Assembly: GCA_004335635.1 (NCBI GenBank)
Contig: QAXH01001669.1
Location: forward strand, 1 to 24,513
Origin: Chloromonas sp. AAM2
Taxonomy: Eukaryota > Chlorophyta > Chlorophyceae > Chlamydomonadales > Chlamydomonadaceae
DNA: 24,513 nt
Direction: 5' to 3'
In this document: positions 1-11,100 of the stretch, one piece after another
Numbering within the stretch: the first letter of the stretch is position 1
How the letters are laid out: each line of letters begins with the position of its first letter
Translations under genes and position numbers: made by a program
Notes under the pieces: model-generated
Databases searched by the model: none
Told to the model about the DNA's origin: nothing
Seen by the model: only the letters and a program-made list of their open reading frames with translations

Positions 1-139
1 ACTATCCAGGCATCAGTCTGTGCAAGTCTGCGTCCTGTGCTCCGCTGCCGCACAGTCCATGTCCACGTGTGAACATGTTCCCGGCTGCATCTGGCCGGCT
101 GAGCATCATGCCTGTGAGTCTGTGCCCTGAACGCTGCAG

Positions 140-3100
140 GCTGACGAGGCAGTAGCGCTGGAAGAGGCTGCCAAGGTGAAGGCCATCAAGGACGAGTGCG
201 AGGCTGACCTGGCGGAGGCGCTGCCTGCCTTCAATGCAGCCATCAAGGTGTGTGCGCGTGTAAATGTGTGTCGGGTGGGCGTGATGAGCTGGTGGTCTGG
301 GAGCACGTGGAAGGGATGAGATGGATGGGATGTATGGCAAGGGAATGTGTGGGAGTGATAAGTGTGGGTGTGACGGGTGAGGGTGTCATGGGTGTGGGTG
401 TCATGGATGTGGGTAGAAGAATGTAAAAGCAAGCAAAGCGTGAGCGTGTATTGCAGTTGTCAGAAAGCGGACGGACTTCTTAATCTGTGGACTGAACCAG
501 GCAAGCTTGGCCATCACCGGAAGCCTGTGCCATGCTGGGAGCGACCGTGCATGCTCGTGCCGCTGACCTCAAACACCACCATCGCGAGCATGTGCTGTTT
601 TACTTCATGGCAAGCCTGTATCAATCAAGCGTGGCCTTCATCACGTGCGTGTGCCGTTTCTCCCCCTCAGGCGTTGGACACGCTGACCAAGAACGACATC
701 AGCGAGGTCAAGGGCATGAAGAGCCCGCCCGCACCCGTCAGGCTGGTCATGGAGGCGGTGTGCATTCTGAAGGTAAGGGAGACCAGTGCCACAAGGTACT
801 GCAATCAACATGCAACCTATCTGATGGCAGCCAATCGTACTATCTACGTCTGATACGCTTATTCAGCAAAGAGCAACAGACAATGGCTTGGCATGTGAAG
901 CCGAGGTATGGTTTTAATCTTTTGTTCACCTCTGACCTTCCGTCTCTTCGCTCGTCCGGTTGTTAGTTACCGGTTGTTAGTCACCGGTTGCTAGCGGTTG
1001 GCTGCTGCTGTCACTGTGTGTGGTGCGCTCTTAGCTACGGGCCCTGCCCTGTGGCGGTTCTTGCACATCACGTTGTGCTGCCTTGCATGGCCTTGTGCCT
1101 TTGCTCAGGGCCTGAAGCCTGCCAAGGTCAAGGACACCAACACGGGCAAGTTTGTCAACGACTTCTGGGAGACCAGCAAGAAGATGCTCAGCGACATGGG
1201 GTTCCTGGACTCACTGCGTGCCTACGACAAGGTAGGGTTTAGCAAAGTGTTACATCTGGTTGTGCAGCACGGTCTGATAACACTCAGACAGATGCCGTTT
1301 TGATCAGCGACAATTGTGTGTGATTAATTGAGCAAGTGGAGTCGTTATCAAGACTGCACCAAATTCATGGGCTAAGAACACGGTGTGTATGACCTGGACT
1401 CAGTGCTGTCAAATGCATGTGTTTATTGCAGGACAATATCGCGCCTGAGATGATTGAGGCCCTGCAGCCGCTGCTGTCCCAACCCGACTTCCAACCCGAT
1501 AAGATCAAGAAGGTGTCGCAGGCCGCCTACGGGCTGTGCAGCTGGGTCAGGGCAATGGACACCTACAACAGAGTGGCCAAGGTGGGTTGGGCACGTGGGT
1601 GGCACGTGGGTGTGTCATGTGTGTGACTGGATGTGTGACGTGTGTGGGATGTCGGTTGAGTGTAGCTTGAAAACGTGCCACGTGTAACAGATGGATGTGG
1701 CAAGCACGAAGGGTAAAGTGGCACAAGTGCCAAGCAGCTAGCACCACGGCACCACGGCAGCATGACAGTAAGAACGTGCTGCTTGGCCAGTACCAATACC
1801 CACGCGGGTTGCATTCTGTGTGCGCTTGTTGGCTGCAGGTTGTGAAACCCAAGCAGGAGAAGCTGGCTGAGGCCATGACTCAGCTGCAGAGCGTGCAGCA
1901 GGCACTGGCCGCCAAGCAGGCGCAGCTGAAGGAGGTGGAGGGGCAGCTGGCGCAGCTGGGCGAGGCGCTGCACGCAGCTAAGACAAAGAAGGAGGGACTG
2001 CAGGTGAGGAGCACAACCTTGGTCAAAACGTGACGTCATCTGAGGCGTTGTGGTTACGTTGAAGCATGCGTTTGGGGTGAATAGCGCACACACTGGACTG
2101 CGACGCTCTTGAAGTGCAAGCGACTGTTAGCATGAGAATGACCGTGGTTGTGTCAAGTCACCCACAGTCGTGGTTGCATCAAGTCACCCACAGTCGTGGT
2201 TGCATCAAGTCACCCACAGTCGTGGTTGTGTCAAGTCACCCACAGTCGTGGTTGTGTCAAGTCACCCACAGTCGTGGTTGCATTAAGTCACCCACAGTCG
2301 TGGTTGCATCAAGTCACCCACAGTCGTGGTTGTGTCAAGTCACCCACAGGTCGTGTGACGCATCTGAATATCAAACACATGTTACCTTGCACACATGCAG
2401 GCTGACGTCGCGATGTGCGAGGAGAAACTAGACCGTGCTCAGAAGCTGATCGGGGGCCTGGGTGGCGAAAAAGTCAGGTGGACAGCCGCTGCCAAGGACC
2501 TGGCCGCAACCTACGAACGGTTGGTCGGCGACATGCTGCTAGCCAGCGGTGTGATCGCCTACCTCGGAGCCTTTCCGGGAGATTTGCGACAGGCCACGCT
2601 GGCAGCCTGGGTCAAGGTGGGGCTCAAGTGTCATCCACGTGCATCTGTTGCATGCGTATTCAGGCAGGGCTGTTTTCCGCAAAGCTTGTGAACATGCACT
2701 GCGTCATCTGCATACGCCCTGACAGGTGACACAGAAACAGCTGCGTGTTTGTTCAACTTGCCAAGGTCCGGTCGCGCCGAGTGGGAGGACTGCTTTGTGC
2801 AGCACTGGAATGTGTCTGCCCTTTGTCTCGCCCTGCAGGAGATGTCCGAGCACGACATCCCGTGCACGCCCACCTTCAGCTTCATCAGCGCCCTGGGCGA
2901 CCCTGTGCGCATGCGTCAGTGGGCCATCTGGGGCCTGCCACGCGACGACGTCAGCGCAGCCAACGGAATTATCGTGCACAACTCCAAGAGATGGCCGCTG
3001 TGCATCGACCCACAAGTAGGTGGCTGGCCATTTGCTTGGTCTCAACTTCCTATCCTTGAACGTTTGGCGGTGTAGGCCAGCTGCCCTCGTTCTCCAGGTG

Positions 3101-6100
3101 CGTTTGTTCGTGCGCCTGTTGCAAAGCGACCAAAGATGCAGGTCAGCTGACCTCAGGCATTAGGCTGCATGTCTGTGGCCCTCGGCGTCCCCTTCCATTC
3201 TGACCTCGATGTCTACCAGCAAATGAACGTGCGCTGGTTGCAAAGGGATGGTTGCAAGCGGTGGTTGCAAAGTGACCAGAGCGCCAGTACCGCAGTATCA
3301 GTCGCATTCGTTTTTGCTTCACCCTCCTCCGTTCTGCCATCCAGGGCCAAGCCAACAAGTGGATCCGATCCATGGAGGCGTCGCGCAAGCTGATGGTGCT
3401 CAAACCCTCCACAGACCCGGCCTACCTGCGGTCACTCCAGGTGGGTCACACACTTCTCACACACACTTCTCACTCGGTCGAGGAATTCAACTACGCCAGC
3501 TGCCGTCTATTTCTGCATATGGTCAGCCATTCGGCAGTGCGAGCCCCTCTTCCTCTGCTCTGCCCATCCTGGATGCCATCTCCTGGAACAATTTCGAATT
3601 CCCGTTTAAATGAAATCCAATGCTGCAACTAACAATGCACATATCTTCTCGTTCCCGTTCGCCCGGCACCACCCTCACACTTGTGTGGTACCTGCCTGCC
3701 CTACTCCCCTTCGCCCCCACAGGCTGCCTTACCCCTGGGGCGGCCCGTGCTGCTGGAGGGACTGGGCGAGTCGCTGGACGCTTCACTGGAACCCGTGCTG
3801 CTCAGACTCACATTCAAACAGGTATGGGCAGTACAGGGTGCGGTACAGCACGTGACATGTGCTCGGCGCGGTACAACATGTCACACAATGCATAGCGCAG
3901 TACAATGCATGACATGCGTGTGGTGTCCGGGGTGATGTGGGCATGACATGCACATGGACAGGGCCGAGCCTAACCCACCAACATGCCAGCACATCTTTGC
4001 ACAAGGCATCGGTTGCTCAATCACGACAGCAGATGGGCCTGGGGGGCATGTGAAAGAGTGGCGTGATTCACAGCTACGACTGGTGTGTTGTGGCATTGTG
4101 GTCGTTGCAAGACCCAATCCGGACATCTGAAGTCTGAAAGCAATGTTTTGCTGTCCCTTCCAGGCCTGCATGTTGTCACAATCACTATTAGCTTCTTTAT
4201 TGTTCCGGTTTCGCAGGCGGGTGTGATGTGCGTGAAGCTGGGCGAGGGGGTGGTGGAGTGGTCCCCCGACTTCAGCCTGTACATGACCACAAAACTGCGC
4301 AACCCACATTATCCACCAGAGGTGAGCAACACACCGTGTCTTTTCGCACACGATCTGCGCACGTTTGTTTAGTACTGCGTACCGCTCTGCTATCTCCAGC
4401 TTACACGCCGCCACCTGCACACTCATCCTCACTCGTATTATTATCAGTGCTTCCACACACGTGTCGTGGTAGTGTGTGTTGATCCCCCCCTCCGCGCGCA
4501 TGCCCGCTCAACGCCAGCCAGCTCCATGTCGGCACCTTGCTCGCTGATCAACGAACTCATTTGCTGACATGACTGCTTGATTGCAGGTGTGCACACGCGT
4601 ATGCCTGCTCAACTTCTGCATCACGCCTGTTGGGTTGGAGGACCAACTACTGGGGGTGGTGGTGGCAAAGGAAAGACCTGACCTGGAAGAGGACAAGGCT
4701 AGGCTCATCGTACAGGGTGAGTGGTTTAGGGTTTAGGGTTTAGGCTCAGGGGGCACGAGCGGGAGGGGTGTCTGTAGGCAAACGGCACAGCCGTTATAGC
4801 TGGGTGTCTTTGACTGCGTGGAACCAAAATAGCCCAGGGCAATTCGCACATAGGTTCATGCATTTGTGTATGGCATAATCTGGCCAATTGGCTGGGCAAG
4901 TTGGTGACATCCATCTGACAGCCCTGTGGTGCGTTTTCACACAATCCTGACCTGTGAAATGGAAGCAACGGGTCAGGGTTGCCAAACTCCTGTTCGTTGG
5001 CCATGCTTCAGGTGCCGAGAATGTGCGCAAGCTCAAGGAGATCGAGGACCAGATTCTGCGGGTGCTGAGCGCCAGCCAGGGCAACATACTGGACGATGGG
5101 GAGGCAGTGGAGATACTACAGGTACGGCGTGATCAGTTATGAATCTTTTGAGTGCCTAGCAAGGGCTTATTTTGGGCACTGGGTTGGCAAGCTAGGTGCT
5201 CACACACTTAATATTGAATGATCACTGCTTTTTTAATGAGCTTGATGGGCTTCTGAGTTGAAAATTGTGTATTTAGCGAATGGCTTCTACCACGTTTTCT
5301 TCTGGGCAGTCGGCAGATTGATTGAGGAAAACCGGTCATTGATCAAAGGGATTTTCAGAATTCGCCAATAGCCTCAGTGTTGCCCAGCAAACCTCGTGGC
5401 CAGCTGGCCATCAAAGTGTTAGTGGTGTCATGTGTGCATGCGGTGGTGTTGCATGTAGCGGTGTTGCATGTAGGTTTTCCATGCGTATGGCAGTGTTTGC
5501 TGCTTTTGCCAGATACACGAACAGGGCACATTCACGACCCGCCGGGCCGCCAAATGGAGGAAAACAAAACACTTTTGAAGCCTAGGAAAGACAATCGCCA
5601 AGTTGCAATGACCACCTACTACTGTGAATTATACGTTAGTGACTGGTCATATTGTAGTGCATTGAATTGGACGATGGAGTGGCACTGGAGGTATTGCAGG
5701 TGTTGGACTAATGAGTCATGGAGTAATTGGGTACTGAGCGAGGATTTATGTTAGGCAACAGGCTACCCAGCGAGGCGCTTGCATGCTTGTATATGGACGA
5801 TTACTGCTGAGATCGTGTTGTTGTTGTCGTCCTTTCACATCCGTGCGTCAGGGACATGTTGTACGTTCAAATAGCGAATACATTGTTTGAATGGTGATGC
5901 ACATCGGCTGTGTACACAAATGGCCATGGCACGCATGTGTTCGTGTCTGCAGGCTAGCAAGAAGCTGAGTGATGAAATCGCAGCCAAGCAGAAGGACGCG
6001 GAACGCACCGAGGTGGCGATCGATAGGGCCCGCACGGTAAGTGGGAGGGGAGAGAAACGTATGGCGCCTGGGGCTGGCCACGTGCTTCTGTGGCAAAAGA

Positions 6101-8127
6101 AGTCCTGTACGGAACCATGTTACACAAACTGTGCCTTAGACGCTGTGCTCTAGAAACTGTTGCTGCAGCAGATGATTAAAGCAACCGAAAGACGTCTTGT
6201 GGTACACTGACACTATGGCCGTTCGTCTAATCGTTACCTTCCCTTGCAGGGCTACGCCCCCATCGCGGCCCAGGCCTCCACGCTCTTCTTCTGTGTGGCC
6301 GAACTGGCCAACATCGACCCCATGTACCAGTACAGCCTAACGTACTTCCTGTCACTCTTTGTCAGGTAGGTGCAGTGGGGATTCCACACTCTTTCTGTTC
6401 AAGTCGAGCTCGGATTTGCAACACAAGGAAGCCATTTATTAGTCACACTCACAACTTACCTGAGGGTAGGGGCCGAGGGCAGGGGGAAAAGCTGTGCAAG
6501 GACATTGCAGACAACGGAGCCACTTGTCGCAATAGATCCATGTGGAGCAGAGGTGATGCAGCCGGTGATTAGAAGGTCAGCGCATGGCCTGCCAAGGTTG
6601 TTGTGTCCCAGACGTCCGTTTGATTCCGGGTTTTGTCCGTTTCTTGACAGGTCGATCGAGGACAGCCCCCACGCGACCTCTGTGCCCAAACGGTTGGATG
6701 TGCTGAGGGAGCATTTCACCTTCTTCCTCTACACAAACGTGTGCAGGTGCGGCACATGACGTCGGCATGCCACGTGACAGGGTGTATGGCATGTGACAAA
6801 GTGTGCACCACGTGACAGGGTGTATGCCATGTGACAGAGTGTGCACCACGTGACAGGGTGTATGGCATGTGACAGAGTGTGCACCACGTGACAGGGTGTA
6901 TGCCATGTGACAGAGTGTGCACCATGTGACAAAGTGTGCCATACGCGCACGGTCAAAACAGGCTCCGAACGGCAACTTTCCTTGAGAACTGACTGATCAA
7001 ATACAATGCGCGCACACAGCCAAAACAGACACAAACAAAGCAAGAGGTTAAGCTCAGGCCGTTCATGTTGAGTTTAGGTGTACGTTTACAAACTGCTGGC
7101 AGTTCGGCTCTGTCAGTTGTGGTGTTACACTTGCTGTGCGTCACATGCTCACATCTCCAGTTGCTTAGATGACGTTGCGGTGTGTTGGACCCGTGTGCAG
7201 GTCTCTGTTCGAAAAGGACAAGCTGCTGTTCGCGTTCAGCCTGTCAACCGCGGTGGCGCAGGCGGAGGGTCGGGTGGACAGGGCGCAGCTCAGGTTCCTG
7301 CTCACGGGTGAGACGCCTGGGAACCAATCTGAAGCGATCAATCTAATGCACATACAAACGAATCTAACGACAACATGAAATCGATTGAATTGCGAGGGTC
7401 CAGCTCACAGGTGAGGCTGAAGTCGATGGCCTTCCGCCGCACTCGTATGTATGTCGTTTTTATTACAACATTATTATGTTGAAGCAGCGCAAAGCAGACA
7501 AGGACGGCTTGCCCTATCTAGCCGTCTTGTCTGGTGGACGACCTTGCCAAGTGACCAGAACCACCTCCAGTACGTGCACGCTTGGTCCCTATGCCCCTGC
7601 CACTTTCCTGGGGGTTAGCATAGTTCTGTAGGATTTATATGGTTCTGCCACCTTTGCCGCTTTTGTGACCATGCCAAGATGTCAGAACTATGGCCATCAC
7701 TAGTGAGTAACGTGGAGTGAGAAACGTACAGTGGGACCAGCCTCTAAGAGGCTGAAGTAAACCCTTTCCGAACCCAAGCAAAAGCTTTTTTCCCTCAGGC
7801 GCCCTATCCATGGACAACCCTCACCCAAACCCCGCGCCCGAGTGGCTCTCAGACCAGGCCTGGTCGCATGCATGCGAGCTGGACGGGCTGGCGCAGCCCT
7901 ACGCAGGGCTCAGGGACTCCATGGTGCATCACACGCACGCATGGCGGGAGCTGTATGACCACCCAGCGCCGCACACACAGGTAGGAACAGAAGCCCATGG
8001 CACTGCCTGGCGCAGGTGCTTGTCTGAGGCAGGTGCTCTGGCGGGGTTGCCTCACGGAAGGCACTGCAGGGCAACCCAGAGTATGCCACCACGGATGTGC
8101 AGTTATTGTTCCATTTCGATGTGTGAG

Positions 8128-8158
<31 letters not shown>

Positions 8159-11100
8159 CACAAAAACACACACACACACACATTTCTTGATGCTGTGGCT
8201 TATAGCTTACTTGTCGCAACAGGAAATGCCGGTTGGAGCTGCACGACATTGCCAGCTGCTTGTGACGATGCAACAGTCGCATAGGCGCACAGTAGTAGTG
8301 ACCGTCCAGGGGACACTGTGTTTTGTATGTTGCAGGATCTGCCAGCAGGGTACGGCGCTGAGCTGGACGCGTTCCAGCGGCTGTTGCTGGTGCGCTGCAT
8401 CCTGCCGGACAAGCTCGTGCCAGCAATACAGGTACGGAGGCGAAGTGAGACAGAGAAGAGTGCGAACACAGTCGAGCAGACGGCAATTGGAGGGGAAGGG
8501 CCGAGGGTCTACAGTGGAATCACCATCCGACAAGGCTTGCATATCGAGCAGAATCCCAAGGTCTCCACCAACCACACAGGATATTCCACAGCAATGCAGG
8601 ACATGTGTGCAAATCGTGTTTTTCGCAAGTGAAGACGCTGTTTCAAACAAGGTTGTACATTGCCCCCGCCTGTCGTGCCCTTCAGACGTATGTGAGCGGC
8701 GCGCTGGGCGCAAGGTACGTGGAGCCCCAGGCCTTCCGACTGGACACTGTGTTTGCTGACTCGGCAGCCGCCGTGCCGCTGATATTCGTGCTGTCCTTCG
8801 GCTCGGACCCCATGGCTGACCTGCTGAGGTTTGCGGACGAGCGGCACAAGCAGGCGAGTGAATGTCTCATGAACAGCCATCCGTCAAGGCCTGTGTGTTA
8901 CGGAACCAAGGAATTGGACCGCAGTCAGGACGACAGTGTAATGATTGGGGGCCGGCACTGTTTGGCAGCTGTTCGAGGATGGGAAACGGCATCACCTTTG
9001 TGTGCGGTGTGGTGTGCAGGTTGAGACGGTTTCCTTGGGTCAGGGTCAGGGCCCCATCGCTGAGAAGTGGATCGACCAGGCCGTCAAGGAAGGCTTCTGG
9101 GTGGTGCTGCAGAACTGCCACCTGGCAAAGAGTTTCCTGCCAAGGTGCGCCAAGTCCAGACTGTTCTTGCAAAGCACTGTCATCTCTTACGAGCTGGCGG
9201 TCACGCCACCCTGCTACGAGATTGATGCCCTCGCCTGACTTTGCCAGGTCGCTGTCATTCCTTCCTAGTCCATGTGCGATGACTGTTTTCGCAGGCTCGA
9301 GTTGATCTGCGAGAAGACCCTTGGTGGCGAGGGCGCGCTGGGCCCCGTGCACCCTGAGTTCCGCCTCTGGCTCACCAGCTACCCGTCGCCGGACTTCCCG
9401 CAGTCCATCCTGGAAAACGGACTCAAAATCACGAATGAGCCGCCCAAGGGCCTCAAAGCAGGTATGACATTTAGTCTCATGTTCTGCTATGTCAGCCTTG
9501 CATGGTCGGCCCTTCACATGAGCTCGCACGCCGATTAAATGAAAGGGCCTTCTGGGTAGCAATTGGATATGCAGCTGTTGGACACAGCGCGACGTTGGTC
9601 TTGCCATGTTCGGCATGCAGGTCTTCAGCGCATCTATAAGAGCGACCCGATGACGGACCCGGCCTTCTTTAACGGGTGCCCAGCCGAGGGGCCCTTCAAG
9701 AACCTGTTGCTCAGCCTAGCGTTCTTTCACTGTGTAGTGGCGGGGAGAAGGTGGGCGGCTTCGCATGCTCGTTTCCTTCAGTTCCCAGGCTGACACCAGC
9801 CAAGTGTGACGACCAGCGATGCCTGCTGTCCTGTCATGTGCACTGGGACAATCAACTGGCAGTTGTTCTGTTTGTTCCTTTGTGACTATTTGTGTGAGTG
9901 CAGCCCTGTGCCAGGAAAACCCTTGAGCTGGTTGTTCAGTACGCTGACGCCTTCTTTGATTTGATCATCACGTTCAGGTTGTACGGCCCCGTGGGCTGGA
10001 ACATTCCCTACACGTTCAATGAAAACGACCTTCGCATCAGTCTGCGCCAGCTGCGTATGTTCCTGACGGAGGCTGCGGCTGCCAACGCGCCTCCGCCCAT
10101 GGCAATGCTCAGCTACACGGCGGGGGAATGCAACTACGGTGGAAAGGTGAGGGATCCACAGGCGTGGACATCGCATGACATTCAATTGCCAGCACGCTGG
10201 CCCAGACTTTTCGTTAGCATTTACCAACTTGTTTAGTCAACAGCATGGCCACAGAATTGAATACAACCCATGGCCTCATCTCCTCAAGCCGGTGCTGTCA
10301 TGTGTTTAAATGCAGGTCACGGATGCCAAGGACAGGCGCACACTCACGGTGCTGCTCAGCCGTTTCTATAACGATGAGGTTGTGCTTGGTGGTGCCGACC
10401 TGGCACCGGGTGCCTCTGCCTCGGATGGTGCCAGCGAGTATTGCTCCCCTGAACCTGGTGGGTGACATGAGAGTCGATTGGAATAAGAAGTGCTTTTGCA
10501 AGCTGTCCCTGCCTGCCAGACTGCACAGCTGTGTACTGTAGGACACAAATGCAGGCGTCCCCTGCTCCGCGTTCGTTCCGTGTCTGGTTCTCCGCGAATC
10601 GCTGCGCCTTTAAGGGTGGGTTGAGAAGGATGATGGAGGGGCCAAGGTGCAGGTGCAACAACGATTGACGACTACCAAGATCTGGCAACGTTTCTGACGC
10701 CCGTTTCTGACCCACGTGTTTCCGTTTCTGTCTGTTTTGTTGCTGCACTGCAGGGGATCACTCAAGCTACCTCTCTTGGATCGCCAAGCTCCCCTTGCTC
10801 GAGTCTCCACACGTGTTTGGTCTCAACTCCAATGCTCTGGTCACTCGAGACCTGCAGGACACTCGGCAGCTACTGGACTCGCTCATGCTCACTCAAGCAC
10901 AGGTGAACAACACACCTGGCTTCTGACAAACCCGCAGATGCCTGACGATGACAGGCGTGGGAAAGGAGCCACGGGAAAGGAAATTCGTGGTTCGAGGAAG
11001 GAGGTGGCTGCTGCGGCTTGCGTATCGGGATGTGCAAGGGGAATGACGGTTGCCATCTTGTGTGTGTGTCGCAGGAGGCTGGTGGTGTTGGTGCGGCCGG

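Larger units (their letters stand above)
140..2616 (+). other. Dynein stalk and microtubule-binding domain segment (exons 1-6)
   Basis: Exon 1 (36 residues, starting [20 protein letters not shown]) is the distal end of stalk coiled coil 1. Exons 2-4 (residues 37-161 of the visible part) form the globular microtubule-binding domain, with landmarks [37 protein letters not shown] and [12 protein letters not shown]. Exon 5 and the first half of exon 6 (about 162-245) are coiled coil 2, rich in Q, K, E, A and L with heptad-like spacing. They lead into [12 protein letters not shown] at the stalk base and then the start of AAA5. The tip has the usual length, with no obvious flap insertion. The domain assignment rests on the known dynein order; the boundaries are approximate. 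Confidence 0.93.
2839..7980 (+). other. Dynein AAA5 and AAA5-AAA6 linking segment (exons 7-17)
   Basis: Exons 7-10 (visible residues 289-447) carry the AAA5 core: [56 protein letters not shown] and [23 protein letters not shown]5 of dyneins does not normally hydrolyse ATP. Exons 11-12 give [19 protein letters not shown] and the helix ending in [12 protein letters not shown]. Exons 13-16 include the helix [20 protein letters not shown], then [20 protein letters not shown], and [14 protein letters not shown] followed by RFLLTG. Exon 17 is the less conserved stretch ahead of AAA6. Splice phases are 0 except exons 11/12 (1), 14/15 and 15/16 (2), and 16/17 (1), all mutually consistent. Confidence 0.92.

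Noticed and set aside
2144..2349. Possible CRISPR array (regularly spaced repeats)
   Set aside because: Units are contiguous with no unique spacers, and the context is a eukaryotic intron.
2114..2431. Repetitive protein with a [18 protein letters not shown] motif
   Set aside because: A translation artefact of the 26-bp minisatellite in dynein intron 5; the same peptide appears in different frames.
3881..4501. 206-codon - strand frame
   Set aside because: Mostly antisense to dynein introns 9 and 10 and exon 10; no domain and no codon bias supporting coding.
6577..7043. - strand frames with repeated [20 protein letters not shown] peptides
   Set aside because: Shadow translations of the 19-bp intronic array, antisense to the dynein gene.
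7849..8190. Frames with poly-(TH) or CVCV peptides
   Set aside because: Produced by the AC microsatellite at 8128-8182.
8867..9616. Long - strand open frame (249 codons)
   Set aside because: It is antisense to dynein exons 20 and 21, reaches the exon 19 and 22 borders and crosses three introns. It has no recognisable domain; the absence of stops is a by-product of the GC-rich exons on the other strand.
9898..9977. In-frame upstream extension of dynein exon 23 ([18 protein letters not shown])
   Set aside because: The extension is open back to a possible acceptor at 9902, but the dynein family passes directly from the FFHxxV...RR helix to the YGPxGWNIPY motif, and the phase-2 acceptor at 9977 fits exon 22 exactly.
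10979..11000. GGTTCGAGG resembling a tRNA B box
   Set aside because: No matching A box, cloverleaf stem or acceptor stem at the right distance.
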